A stretch of 64,000 nt of DNA from Nymphaea colorata (GCF_008831285.2 NC_045147.1:20588581-20652580); one strand, 5' to 3'; shown: positions 1 through 13,778, counted from the stretch's first letter. Notes: generated by a model not told the origin, from the sequence alone. Numbers and translations are program-made.

Positions 1-2521
1 AGTTGCAGAGAGGGTTGCAACTTGGTGTCCAGGATCAAGAAATCAACACCCAGAATGCAACTCTGGTTGGCATGTATTGACTGCACTAAAAGAAAAAAAT
101 CTTACCATCAAAAAGAAAAAATTCTTTTTACTAAACGATTCATCACTGCACAGAACATTGACTGCACTGTCCATATTAAGTTATACATCTCTCTCTGTGT
201 TCACACTCTAAACCCAAGGCTTTGAATCAATTCGGTGGAAACGAACTCGACATTGTTGATTCATAGAGTTAGATCTCATACCATGTTTAAAGATGACTTT
301 CTTCTGATTAACACTGCCAATTTTCTTGTCAAAATATCACCATGGCACACTGAGTTCCAGCAATTTATTGCCGATCTTCATTATAAAAGACATCGATAAA
401 AGCAACTAGAAGCAATGAGACTGAGAATTACTTAATTCGATAAAAGCAACTAGAAGCGATGAGACTGAGAATTGCTTTCGAAGAAAAAAGAATGAAGATG
501 GAGACAATACAATCTGGCCAGCCTTTCTGCTGTTCTAATTGGGGATAGTCCTGCCAGTTGTGGCCATGAGCTAGAAATTGGCATGCTTTAAACCGCAATT
601 ATCGAACCACTTTTTATCCTTTCCTTCTGGTTTCCTTGCCAGTCACTGAGGTTAGCCATGGCGCTGGTAGTTATTTTAATCATAAAATTGATAGCAATAA
701 AGAACAGGAAGAGAAAGGGACAGCGAATCATTTGAGTGCAGACTCCAAGTTCCGATTGATGAAAAGAGATTCCACAAAAGTAAAGTAGCCTTTGACTCAG
801 AATTAAACTTTTCGCAAGAGAATCAGTATGCTTCGTCCGTTCCCAAGGTTGCTTGGTTTTTCCAAATCTGAACTCCAATAACTTGTTCGTGCAACTAGTG
901 GAGCCACTTCGGCTTCCAACTTCGTTTCCTTCTTGTTAAATGGTCGTTGTCCCAAGCCTGTCACTTCACGATGTGGAACCATTAAATTTTAGTGCGTTGT
1001 CCATCGACTACCTTTCGCTCCCTGTCGTGACTCTCGTCGCATCAACGAGCTTCATCATGATGTTGAGGTTGCTGGGAACAAAAGTTTAAAACCTAATGAC
1101 TCAGAACTCGACTCGGACCAAGAGTGTCCCATTAGGTCAACTCAGTCACTGGGCTGGGCTTTGATGACTTAATTTTTTGCATGAGGTACTTTTTCACGTG
1201 TATAAAATCATGTCTTCTACTTCATTATAAGACTAATATATCACACATAACATGTATAATAATGTATATGCATATGTAAAATATAAACTTTTAGTAATAT
1301 ACTAACTATAATTATGTTAGATTACACACTAAAAATTTGATATAATATGTGGTATGGGTCTCATTTCAAAGTACACTATGAGGACATGCGAAGTGCGAGG
1401 GCGCCCATGCAAATTTAAAGGTTCTTTGGAGAAAAGACAGAAAGACGTGCTCCTTGAAGCAATAAAAAGATTTCGTATTACTGTATTGTGATGTTGAAAT
1501 AATGCTCTGAACGCACTTCGATAGTGGTCTTGCGTGCCAATGTCCAAATACACTTTTGCAATTATATCAAATGTCTTTAGAAGTCTGCCATTGAAGGAAC
1601 CTTTAGAAAGTCTTTCTCTATTTGCACCAGTGAAACTTTCATATGTAATGTTTTCTTTAAAGATCAAACCCAAAATTTCCCAGGACGGCATGTAAAGATC
1701 ACAGACTTCCATCACTCATAGTGATTCAGGTAAGCATTTCACCCCCTTATTTAAGTAAAAGCACTATCTGTAATCCGATATGCACTCATAAACCAATGCC
1801 ACCTAAATCAAAATCATTAACCAATGCAATCAAACCCAAACGGAATACCCAATGCATTGAGTTAGTGGGATCATCTGCAAACATTTAATTTAGTTTCCTC
1901 TATTTCGTACTTGTGATTGTTTATAAATTATTAATTTTTCCATTTCGAATTGATTAAACCTTATGAATCACGATTTGCTTCATTTTCATAAATTTCGAAC
2001 ATAATTTTTAATCAAAAAAGTCTTGTTTTTGTGCTTTTGGATCTTCCAGAAAACTTTAAAAAATTAATTCTTTCAATCCAAAAAATTATTTGCATTACAT
2101 TCAACCGACCCTAATCTTCTCAAGCGATTCGTTTTAGTAATCAATTTAATAATCTTGCAACAAATGTCCAATAAATATTTACCAGATCTCGGCCATCCTG
2201 AATCGGAAATTTCGGTAAAACTTCTTTCCCCAAAGAAGTAACCGTCTCATATTCGAAGATCCTAGACCCTAGTCCAATGGCTCAAATAGAGAAGTTCATG
2301 CTCCGTTCAGTTGATCAAATGGCACCTTCAGGGATTTAGATGACTCGCACAAGATCTGAAAAGTTCCTTTTCCTTTCATATCGTAGTGGAACTATACCAC
2401 GATAACGTTAACGTAGCCAACAACAAATTGAAAGCTACATAAACAACTGAAGAAAAGGACACTGATCTACAATAGGAAAAGAAATGTTTGCACAATAAAC
2501 ATTAACAGAATCATATCTTTT
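1..2521. other. intergenic, no gene recognised
   Basis: AT-rich sequence left of the FEN1 stop codon. I see no reading frame resembling a known family and no convincing splice pattern. The longest frame here (about 128 codons, minus strand, 1329-1715) has no recognisable motif. A short tandem duplication at 394-480 is listed separately. The last few hundred bases probably include the FEN1 3' untranslated region, since FEN1 is read leftward and ends at 2522. Confidence 0.6.
394..480. repeat. 44-bp tandem duplication
   Basis: Two adjacent near-identical copies with a period of 44 bp, the first starting at 394 and the second at 438. Both contain cgataaaagcaactagaagc followed by the same run ending in gagactgagaatt. 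Only a few positions differ, so the duplication looks recent. No coding role is apparent. Confidence 0.85.
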
Positions 2522-5500
2522 CTATTTCTTTTTTCCGCCACTAGACTTTGTTTTCTTGATCGTAGCTTCCTTTGAGTTTTTTTCTGGTACTTCCTGAAAA
2601 ACAAAATTCAAAAAAAAAAAAAGCAAGACTAGTGAATATAAGAGGAAACTAGAAGATGGCTTAACAAACTCAAGCAAAACAAAATCGATTCCACAATCAA
2701 CAGTATGGACAAACTACTTTTCCTAGAAAGAAGGCATCTTAAAGTGACACTAGACTGGAACATATAGCAAAACTGCGAAAGAGAAGTTAACCCTAAAATT
2801 TCCTATTCATTTTGTCTGAACACCTAAAGGTCATATAGTTAAACTGCAAAAGTCAAAGTGAAACCCTCATCATCCGTGTGACAGTCAAGTTCCTTCAACC
2901 TACTTAAAGCTTAAAACTTCGCACCTCTATGTGTTATTGATACTACAAAAGTGATGTAATGGAAGTAGCACAAATTTTGAAAGATTTAACGACACAGGAA
3001 TTTCATACTGTCAGACGACTCATTAACCTAGGCTGGAAGTAACATACAAATATCCTAAGTTTTGATGATGCAGAATTTTCACATATTAGGTGACTTCATC
3101 GATCTCAGCTGGGTTGGTTAAGCAGTCTCCCAGACAACAAGGTCAACCATAAAGAATATGGCATTTGTCTTCACCAGAAAAGCCCCATCAACGGTGCTGC
3201 TCTAGTTTCATGGCTGATCAGAAATCAAAGAATGATTCAGAATGTGTTAGTAGAGACACATGAAGGCATCCCTATAAAAATTGTTGGCGCAGCAATACCT
3301 TGCCAGAAGGAGTCCGCGAGGAAACCATCCCAACATCTTCCACCAGTTTGGAGAGGAGAAACTTAGAAAGAGTTGCCATTAACCCTCCCAATTTAACGTA
3401 CCTAAACACTAAACCTCCTTGGTTTATTTCCTTTTATACGGGACCTAAATACAGGCTTCAACATCCTCTCCCCATCACTCACTACTCTTGGAAATAAGAA
3501 TAATAATCCTATGACACCTCTTACAAATATCATGCCAACACAAGACCAAGTTGATAACAGTCAACTTTGAAAACTAAGACTTGATGAGAAATTTCAAACA
3601 ATGATAGTTTATCATAAGGAGATCACCAATTTTCCACTTTATGTACCAAGGATTAGGCCTTTAAAACCAGGTGCCTAGAACTCAGCTCTGCCATAGGCAG
3701 GTAGAAGCTTCCATTAGTTTTGGCTCTTGATGTGCTGCACACGTGCAGTCCAAACATCTTTGCACCCACTGCTTGGATGGGAGAATGAAGTTTGCAGATC
3801 GAACCCTAGCAACCAGTGGGCAATGACAAAAAAATTGAAAGTATATCAGCTCAAGCATCTTTCATATGGAAATTTATCAACCTCAACAATCATAATTTAT
3901 CTTTACTAATTATTACTAGGACAACTTAATAAGTTTTTATGTGCAGTTAAACAGTCACAAGGCTATGAGCCTATGAGCAGTAGGTGCTTAGAGGTTGGAT
4001 GTGCCTTCATCAACAACATCGAAAGGATCATGTAAACAAGATGGCATGTTGTGAAACATCATAAACTCCCTCTATAACTAAAGGTAAGGATGAACATGAA
4101 AATACAAAAATAAATAATCTGAAAGTATGTGTGCACGTGTTGTGTGTGCACCTGCATTTGGAATCATTGAACTATCACACTCTATGAGAATAGACAACGA
4201 GAAAAAACTCCCAAGGAGATTTAACCACCTAGAAAGACCATTTCACGGTAAAATTAGAAAACAAGAATGTTTCAAGCCACTCATGAAGGAAATGTATACC
4301 TTTCTTTTGGGTGTTGAATCTTTAGGAACAGGCTTGAAGAAGGACTCCAATCTGTGAATTGCATATTTGAATTAGGATGCATGGTGCATACATATTTTAC
4401 ACAAAAGTAAGCATGATTTTATTACCTGCCCTGGGATGATTTGTTCTTGGCCGCTTTGATCTTTTCTATTGCCTACAACAGGAAAATTTAACAGAATCAG
4501 CACTTAACGTTGAGAATAATGCATGGATTTTCAAATAAATAACCACATTGATACATGCCTTTGTTACACGATCATGGTTGAAACCATTTTCATTGACAAG
4601 AAATGCTATAAGACCCTGAACATGCAAAGAAATAAAGAGAGAGGAATAAGAAAGGCTCAAATACTCTACAAGACTACAATTAACTCATAAAGGATGCCCA
4701 ATTTTATTATTCCATGTATCACCTCTTCATCTGGAGCAGTCCACTTAGGCTCCTCTTGTTCTTCCACAGGAGACACTATGGGTTCCTTGAAAAGACGGCG
4801 TGCATCCTGGTATGGCCAATTCTCTGGTATCTGATACCTAGACCAACAGAATTTTACAGCAGCGAACTGTGATAAACAAGCTTGATACATTTGTCAATAA
4901 CATGGAGAAAAAAGTAAAATCCAAATTATCAATATGAAAGGAGAAAAGGCATGGAGTGTAAACAAGCACCTTTCTCTGTTTATGTTCTCCAATATAGCTT
5001 CTATGGAACCATGTTGACGAATAAGTTTTAATGCTGTCTGTCCACCAATGCCTATGAAAGATCAACATGCTTGAGTATAGCTTGCAACTAATCCAGTGAC
5101 CCAAAAGATTGTGAAAGATACCATAATCTCAATAAAAATATCACCATTAAAATGAACAACCTACACATGCCACATGAAAGTGAGGCAAAAGCAGAAAGCA
5201 GTCCGAACTGCTCATCTATGATCTAACATTTATAGGGAACAAAGCTATCTATTTCTGATCAATCTTGGGTCCTGGATGGAGGTATAGCTTTATATTCCAT
5301 TTGGTTAAGGAGATGGGGAAAAAAACAACTCTTTATGATGAAAGATGAAGAAAATCCCTCACCAATAAAAAATTAAAAAGAACGATCTTTGTGAAACCGT
5401 AAGGATGAGAATAGCTACTAGCCCACTATGACAACTATGGTCACAAAAAATGTGTTTTATTCTGAAAAAACGAGTTTAAAACATGAAAAATAAGTCAACT

Positions 5501-8254
5501 GAAAAAACTGGCAAAAAATGCCGTTTTTTAAATGCCAAAATGAAAAAACCATTTTTTTCGGGTTTTTTCCCCTTTTTTATTTTATAAGTTTTTTCACGTT
5601 TTCAATGCTAGATTACTTGTTTCCATTTTCTAATTTGTATTTATTACTTATCTACTTATTTCCTGTGTTATCTTATTAGTTTCTCATTTATTTTATTTTT
5701 CCCTAGTTTTTAAGATTTTTTTTTAATTTTTTTAAAATTAATGTAATTTTCTCTTTTTCCTATTTTTTTAAGCTTGTTGTATTATACCCAAGAAAAACAT
5801 CACCATTTCAAAAGCAAAAGCGATATTTGTGACCATGGAAACAACCATAAAAAATTAGGAGAACCACTATACTTGAGCAAATCAGTACAACATAAGCTCA
5901 CATAAAGCACAATTATATAGAAGAAATGACAAAATATCATTGATATGCATACCCTGCTATACTGCCATAAAATACTCAATGAATTTTTACGAACGCCAAA
6001 TTGATAAGACATACAAACTATCTGAATGTTGACTAATAAACCCTTGAGTGCCAAAATAATGACTTGATCCAAGTAAAAAGGAGGAGATTCCATACACCAT
6101 ATTTAACCTGCCTAACGCAACTGCATTTTCCTCAATCAACCAGCTTATAAGCTGATAAGCTCCAAGCTTTTGTGAGTTCAAAGACGGTAAGCCTAGAAAT
6201 CATCAATCATTCATCAAACATATGAAGCAGCTTGATAAGCAAGCAGATTCGCTACAATTTCCGGGCCCCCACCCTTCAGACTTGCCTAGTGAACCTTCCG
6301 CTGCAATTATTAAATATTAAATAACAAAAGGCATAAAATACCTGCAAACATGACACTGCAGGAGTACATGCACAAAACAAATCAGATAATAAAGTATGTA
6401 CCAAGTTACCAACTGTGAGGTATCAAAGAAATGGACAAGTGAGACTATATCTTCCAAAACTAATACAGCAAAAACGTGAATCCGGACAACAAATTTCTAG
6501 AATGCTATCATGCAAGGACAAGATATAGCTATCACGCAAGGTAAGATATACCTCTTATGCTTTCACAGTAGTCACACCCACATAAGATGCATAGGTCAAT
6601 AAATTGATCCATGGTCATGTTCAGCTCCTCCAATATCTAAAGATAGGATATGCTAGAATAAGTAAGTCCAAGTTTTTAGAAAACAAAAAAAGAATGTACC
6701 TATTACTCTACCTTTGCAACTTCAAACTCCATTACAGGGATCTTCTTTGAACTCGGGTCCATTAAGTGTCGAAGAAATCTTGGTGCACCAAAAGTCAGAG
6801 AATCCATATCTTCAGAAGCCACAGCAAATACCTATAATGCAAGATACAATATCGGACAGCTGAGTTTTCGTGCATTAGAAAATGGCCTGAAATTCAAGTG
6901 ATGTGGCACTTGCCTTTCCACTTTTGCAAAACGAAGCACACTCTGCTTCTGCCTCTGATGGAGCCTGACCACAAGTAAACAAATATAATATCCTTTGGCA
7001 TCTAAAATTCAAAAGAGAACCAAACAGGAATAAGAAAACATATAGCAGATAACAAAGAAAAAAGGCAAATTTATTTCGCTTTCACCTCCACAACTGGGAC
7101 ACCCATCAGTCTTAAGAGTCTTTTGCAATCCTCATTATGTTGCCTTGTGACCTTCACCGTCCGTTTGCTATACTTTTCAATATCCTCTTTAACTCCTGTC
7201 TGGTAGATTGACAAGAACAAGCATATACAAGTATCCAATCATATGCCAACATCAAAATTTGTCGTCCTCAAAACCCTAAAAGAGAGGACCAATAATATAT
7301 CATGATGTTTACCTCTATTGCTTCTGCCAAATCGTCAGTGGCGTCTGCTCTTTTGGAGAACCTGCCAACAAAGAGGATACATCGGTAATCACAAGCAATT
7401 CCCACAATTTTCATCATAAGTAGGGAAGAAATTCCACCAGGAAGGAACATGAAGCCAACCTTTTTGCAAGTTCTTGCTTCTTTAGTTCTGGTGGTTTCCC
7501 ATCAAAGACATACCTACAATAGGGAGGAGGTTAGTTTTGTTGGGACAAGCTACAAAGAATTCAAAGAAAAACCAAGGTACCGAGTCTTTAGAGAAAGAGA
7601 AGGATAGTACATTGGCTTCAATCCAGCTTCAAGCAGCCTTATGGTCCGAGAAAACATTCCCTGAAGATGGCTGCACCCAAACAAATTGATCATCTTCACT
7701 TCTTAAAACACAAAAACGAATCAAAGAAGAGAAAAACTCAGCATGAAGATTCAGGATGTTAAAAAGCAACAACCACACAAGTCAGGACCCTTGCGCTTAT
7801 GCATCATAAACTCTAAATATGAACAACTTACTTACCTAAAAAATGCAATTCTTAGCATCAGAAATACCTTGTTACTTCACCTGCTTCGTTCGTAAGTGTT
7901 TCGGCTCCGGTCCTCCCCACCACGATCTAAGGCAAAAGACAAAAAACCACCATAAGGAGACAGAAAATAAATGGAGAAACTGGAGTTCCAAGGAAAAATA
8001 TGAAACATATAGACAATCAAAGCGGAAAATCCTAACCAGGAACTGGTAGATGCTCATGCTAGCATCGATTGCGATTTTGCGACCAAAATAGCTCTCGAAC
8101 TTCTGCTCTTTCATCGCCTTCGGGGCATTATCAGCTATCAATTTGGTTAATCCCTAAAATGTAGCAAGATGGTGACACAAAGCCCACAGAGAGAGAGAGA
8201 GAGAGAGAGAAAGAATGGCAATCGTTTTCTTGATCTGCTTACCTTGATTCCCAT
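2522..8254 (-). CDS. FEN1: flap endonuclease 1, 16 exons
   Basis: FEN1 is a nuclear structure-specific 5' nuclease that removes 5' flaps during Okazaki fragment maturation and long-patch base excision repair. Joined exons (genomic): 8243-8254, 8037-8153, 7868-7926, 7611-7670, 7460-7513, 7313-7361, 7086-7199, 6914-6964, 6712-6831, 6552-6636, 4970-5051, 4723-4837, 4559-4615, 4426-4472, 4300-4351, 2522-2593. They sum to 1146 nt, encoding 381 aa, the usual plant length. The start is MGIKGLTKLI, the invariant FEN1 N-terminus. Metal-binding acids are present: D34 (IAIDASMS), D87 (YVFDGKPP), E159 and E161 (APSEAEAEC), D180 and D182 (ASEDMDSL), D234 (GCDYCESIR). A PCNA-binding PIP box QGRLESFF (about residues 339-346) is split by the exon 14/15 junction. 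The tail is lysine-rich. Introns 8 and 13 need GC donors (AAAG|GCAAGT and AAAG|GCATGT); using a nearby GT would break the frame. Every exon junction was checked for phase, so the identification is very secure. Confidence 0.97.
2594..4299 (-). other. large FEN1 intron 15
   Basis: A 1.7-kb intron between the exon ending PKRK (4300-4351) and the terminal exon that starts EVPEKN (2593). The donor is GTATAC and the acceptor TTTTCAG. I see no exon, gene or clear mobile element inside it. The joined peptide [17 protein letters not shown] matches the normal lysine-rich FEN1 tail, so no exon appears to be missing. Confidence 0.7.
5052..6551 (-). other. large FEN1 intron 10
   Basis: A 1.5-kb intron splitting the helix-hairpin region of FEN1 after CESIR|G. 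About 5440-5790 is a strongly A/T-skewed stretch with long A and T runs that looks like degraded repeat DNA, but I cannot assign it to a family. No gene seen. Confidence 0.6.
8189..8210. repeat. (GA)n microsatellite in FEN1 intron 1
   Basis: An uninterrupted GA dinucleotide tract lies in the short first intron of FEN1, between the 12-nt first coding exon and exon 2. On the FEN1 strand it reads CT-rich. Confidence 0.85.
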
Positions 8255-11200
8255 GGCAGAAGGGGATGAATGAATCGAGAAGAAGTGAGATAAAAAGAGA
8301 ATGACGCGCCTGTGAGTGAGAAAGGGTTCGGAGCTTTCACATGCAGAGGTTTCCCGCCTTCGTGTGTATAGAACCAAGAACGCAACAGCCCTAGTTCTGC
8401 ATCCACGGGGCGCGTTTGTTACATCGGAAATGCACTGTAGCACAGGAAACAAAATTCAAATTTTTAAAATTTCATCCATCTCCAGCAAACTATGGACAGA
8501 ATGTCTCGAACATATTAACATTCTCTCCCTCTCACCATCTATAGGTGACCGACGTTAGAGGGAGGCTACTGCTGCTAAGACGCTGCCGTGGGTTTTGGCT
8601 CACTAGGACGTGTTGCTGGTCGCTGGAGAATGCCGAAACAAAAAGGGAAATGATTTCGCGGCTGCTCGCTGCTAAGACGCCACTGAGGGCTTCGTCTCAG
8701 TCCGACACATCGCCGGTCGCCAGAGCAGGCCGAAACCGCCGCCGCTCAGTTGTTTTTAAAAGAAAAATGATTTAAAAAGCCAGAAAATGACCTGCTTTTG
8801 CCTCCGAGGCATCGGCGGTCGCCGGAGCAGGCTGAAAACGCAAGAACAAACAGTAAAACCCTTGACATGAACGGTAAGATGTTGGAAGGGTCGGGATAAG
8901 AGAGAAAAGACCTTGATGGTAGTCGGAAACCTCAAAAAAATGGCCCAAGAAGACGGCCAAAAATCGGTGGAGATGCAGCGTCTGAGAATCGGAGGAAATG
9001 CAGTAAGGCTACGGTGAACTTGCGGTTCAAGGCGATGGCAGCCTTAGTGCCTCAGCCCTAGCGGGAATTTTTTGAGTCCCAGAATTTCCTCCCGCCCGAT
9101 GTCCACCCTAGACTTGAGGAATGTTACGGAACATTTTTCTTGGAAAATATATTCGATCAGAAATGTCTTCCTATTTGTTCTGTGGTAAGTGAAACATTAA
9201 AATTAAAATATGATGAGTTAAAGAGGGCGTATAAATAAAATAGTAATTAGCAAGCTGAGGTTGAGATGTAAGTGCCAATAGTTCAATTTTGCTTATGAAA
9301 CCAGCAAAAAGCAAAATGGCATACTTTTTTTTCTCATAAAACCTTGACCGCAAAACTGCCTAGGTCCGTATTTTTTTGGTCGAGAAATTTCCTCCTCCTT
9401 TCTTTAAAATGCAAAAGCTTTGATAGAGATCCAATATTGACAAATGCACTCTAGGATTTGGATCATTTGGGTGTGTTTGCTGGTGGATTTGAGATCCCAG
9501 GTGAACGATCCCATAGCCATGGATCCCAAGTCCGATCCCTGTCCTCAAACCTCAGCCTGCTGAGATTACTTGTTTTGTTTGTTTAGACAATGGATCTCAT
9601 GCAGCATGAATTTCATATCAACCTTGAATGTTATAAATGGTGGAAGGAAGATGGCCAGTGGGCTATCTTGGATGAGGAGTTGTGTTTGTAGTAGGAAAAA
9701 ATGTCTCCTTGAGATTTATTTCCCAGCACTAGCAGACCGCATGTGATGGAACAGGATTTGACATCGCGTATCGCAGCCATCTGCTAATTATTTTCAATCT
9801 TGATATGGAGAGGATAAATAATTAGCAGCTCTCAGTTTGCTCGCATCAAGCTTAGTAATGGGAGAAATATCACTGGAAAAGTAAAATCGACACCGCACAA
9901 CCTAGTGACAATTTCATAAGATCACGACCAGATAAAATGTTCAGGGTTCGAGATCTGGCCGACGATAACGAGAATGAGAAAATAGCAAATCGACGGACAT
10001 CAGTATCTGAGCCAAGAAAAGATCAAGAAGACGTGAAAAAAACAAAGAAGCTTCAGAACAAAAGGAAAAAGGCTTGTCCGGAAATCCAATCAAAACCCTT
10101 ACGAAGCACCACAGATGGATGCCGAAGATAAATAATTAACATGAATGATGTCAATCCCATCGGAGAAAGTGGGAACGCACAAACCCACACTTATTTATGC
10201 ATTCATCAACGAAAATGGGAGGGAGGAGAAGGCAAAGAAATTACCCCAACGCAAACGCAAGCTGCCCGAAAAAGAATGCGCCAGACAAGGGGAGAACGGG
10301 AGAAAATTTGTACCTGAGAAAGAGAACGAAGGGATCTGTGGGACTGTGAGCATTAACCCGCAGAGGAGGAGGAGGCAGATGAAGAGGAAGGGGGGAGAGA
10401 AAGAGAGAGAGGAAGCGCGAAAATGGTGGTTTTGGCGGGAAAGGTAATGGGTAGATCTACGGGTGTGTGGTGTGGTGGGCCGGCGCCTATTTCAACTACG
10501 ATACGATCTACTGCATAAAAACCTATGTCCTTATGTTGATACAAACACGGACCCATGATACAACAAGAATTTAACAACGACCACGAGATTCAAACACTGG
10601 ACTGGACATAAGTGAGTGAGTTGAGCTGCCTTGTAGCCCGGTGTCTCAAGGCATAAGTAACACAAACACATGTGATCGGCCCAAGTACCCATGTCGATAT
10701 TGCGACACAAGTACGTGGACATAATTTTATTTTAAAACTAAAAAATTTATATTTTTAAACTTATTTTTTGCTATAATTTTGATTTTTCCCTTTCCACCTA
10801 GATTTTATACTTTCCTTTTATTTTTCTGATAATTTTTTGGATATAATATATATATATGTTTAGGAAAAAAATAAACAAAATCACAACTTTGTGTCCCATC
10901 CCGTGTGTGTGCCCACAAACCTCTCCATATTTATCTCCAAGATTGCCTCCACCACCATCCTTCTTCCTCGTGTCGATCCTTCCACGTTAGAGTCCAAACA
11001 CACATTCCCTCCCGGATTTTAGCACCAACAACAATATGAGGACCAGAAAAAGTCTATATCAAGTTGGGGCGATGGAATACAAATAGCGTAAACATCATTC
11101 TCTATGCACCGTCTGTACTCAAGCACAAACAGTTCTAGCAGATTCATCAGATGAGCATGGAAATGGTTATCCGAATAGTACATTTTTAACAGATATATTT

Positions 11201-12277
11201 ATTGAGTCTCCAATGCGCCTTCCAAGATATATATAAATGTATATTTTTATATGTATTTGTGGGTCTATGATGCTTGACCTGTGTTCTATCTGATACTTGA
11301 TCCATGTCCTAGTCATTCGGAGAGGGACACTCCATCTATCATACCTAACAATCCTAATGCACAACGGCAAGGTTTGCTCAAACAATCTGAGTTCCAGGAG
11401 GATAACTCAGGATAATGGTGGTTCTGGCTTGGCTTCTTTAACTTCGAGCACTCGAAACTCGTCTATCTCCCCCTCAATCTTGAGACCATGATTTTTTTCA
11501 AAGGCAGGCTAAACGGTCCAACGAGAGGGGATGAGTTTTGTGGGTTAAATCCAAATAATTAGTATCAAACTAAACCCAAATCCAAACAATACATAGATGC
11601 AACAAAAAAAATCAATCTTTTTAATGTAATTTTTTTTCTCAATTAATTGGTGTGGGGTCATGACCTAGGCGAGCCCCTCCCCCTCTGCCTCTATGAGACC
11701 GGAACCAGCTTCAACGTCTAAATCGAATATAATAGCCGTCTGGGCCATGGTCGTGCTTCTTTCCTAGTCAAGAGAAGTTCAAATCAATCCACTGAAATTG
11801 GTCATCTCAATGTCAAAGGTCATTAAAAAATGTCCTAAAATTTGTTTATATATTATGTATGGTTTTGTAATTGAGACAACGTGGGCAATTTGGAGTCCAA
11901 TCATTTTGGACATTGTTAGCAGTTTGTACAAGCAACCAGAGGACCTACCTTTGTCGACAAAAAAGGATGATCATAGCAACCAAACAATGAATTGACAATT
12001 AAAAGGTTTGGCAAAATCTTGTATTTGGATATTTAAATTCAGAGAAAAGAAAGAAAGGATTACAAATGTGTTTTTGGATTCTATTAGCATGTAGAACTGC
12101 CTCCTCCCATGCTGCTGTTCTTCCTTACTCATCATATACATGATTTTTTTGGGTCAAATTTCACGAAGATTTAAAAGAGGCCGGAGACTAGTAGTTAGGG
12201 GTGGAGGTATGTGTGGGCAATTGCCCACACAAAACTACAAAAAATATTTATTTTTATATGAACATCTTAGAACAACT

Positions 12278-12311
<34 letters not shown>

Positions 12312-12937
12312 CGTGGAAGATAGTCATACCAAAGAAGACAACAAGTAAATTAAGATCAGGACAGGTGGGAGATAGGCTCCCCAACTTTATTAGAAAAGAA
12401 CAATTAGGACAAGGGGGTTTATCTCAAGTACAATTATGGATCGTTTTCAATCCGATTAGATTGGAAAGCTATATGCACCCTTCTGCATTTATGTTCAGTT
12501 TATCTTTATCTGATCAATTAGTATTTCTTATCTTAATCAAATTAAATATATTCATATCCCATAAATATGATAGGTATCAAACAAATTGTCTTGCTTGTAA
12601 GAGTTCAAATTTTAGCGGCTTGTATGACGGGACAATTGTTAATAATACATTTCTGATTGTTGGAGTTTACTTTGTCTAGGCGCATATGATTACGTGGTTC
12701 AACTTTGGTACACTTTTGGCAAATATGTAAATGTTACATGAGTATGACAAAAAAAATTGAGGTAGATTCATGAAATACTTACATACTTTTTCATTTGGGT
12801 CGATTATAGACAGTACTCTGAAAGAGGCAAGAGTGATAGGTGTGGTCGAGTCATAGGTGTGGTCATGGCTTTGTCGTATGGGTCTCAAAATGATACTTAT
12901 TTATTCCTGGTGAGCGGAAGAGAAACGCCACTGCCCC

Positions 12938-13168
12938 GATGGGAGGGTGAAGCGGCACCCTCCCCTAACGGAACCTTTTTTCTTCTTTCCGACAGCCTCA
13001 GAACTATGTTGGAATGTGGGCGAACTTATAGTTACTCTTTCAACCACGACGGGAGGGTGAAGTTGCACCCTCCCCAAACCCAACCCCCCCCTTTTCTTTT
13101 TCCCACACCCTCTCGGGGTTTGGAGCTGTGTCGGATGTGGGCAAACTTATAGTTACTCCTTCAACTCC
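12938..13168. repeat. imperfect 110-bp tandem duplication
   Basis: Two diverged tandem copies begin at 12938 and 13048. Each starts with gggagggtgaag followed by gcaccctcccc, runs through a pyrimidine-rich centre, and ends with gggc(g/a)aacttatagttactc and ttcaac. The second copy is somewhat longer in the C/T-rich middle. No gene overlaps. Confidence 0.8.
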
Positions 13169-13778
13169 ATAATAATGTCTGCTAACTTTTGCAGTTTATA
13201 GAAGAATCTAAGCTCTCACCTGTCCACCAATCCGACTAGTTATGCTATGCCCCTTGGGTCCAGTGCAGTTTGGATTAACATGAAATCCTTGTCGTGTGTA
13301 TGATGGGACCCAAACTTGTAGCTCAACCTAATCCAATAATTATACAAGTTGTTTAATTTGGTCACTGCAATGCCAAATGTCCACTTTTTCCTTTCTTACT
13401 AAGAAACTGCGTTGGAGCAAAGAGAGATGAAAAGCCCCGAGGCTAATATCCGGAAAAGAAAGCCGGAAGAAATTAGCAGGGACAAACGATTCCACGACTT
13501 AAAATGTGCATGAGCTGAGTTGTATCGCAATGCTTAAACGACTTTAAAATGTGGACCGTTCATCCGGAGGTTTTGTCAGTTCAGAACAATACAAGCTGAA
13601 AGTGATTGAAGTAGCCTTTGTACGTGCATTATTTCAAGGCCTTAGAAATTCTATCGATCATATTGCGGCTCACGGATAATTTGTACCAAGTTTGCAACTT
13701 CGGCGACCTTACATTTTCATGGATATTGTTGGCTCAGGATAACCTATAGCTCATGCAATAAGCTAGGGAATCTCTTCG

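Noticed and set aside
1329-1715. 128-codon open frame on the minus strand
   Set aside because: No family motif, no splice context or promoter, AT-rich composition; likely chance.
5440-5790. Possible shared repeat between a FEN1 intron and 17560-17870
   Set aside because: Both are A/T-skewed with long homopolymers; the likeness may be composition only, and I could not align them convincingly.
12140-12679. 179-codon open frame on the plus strand
   Set aside because: It runs through a (GA)n tract, which creates a long open stretch of repeated R and E; the rest has no recognisable domain.
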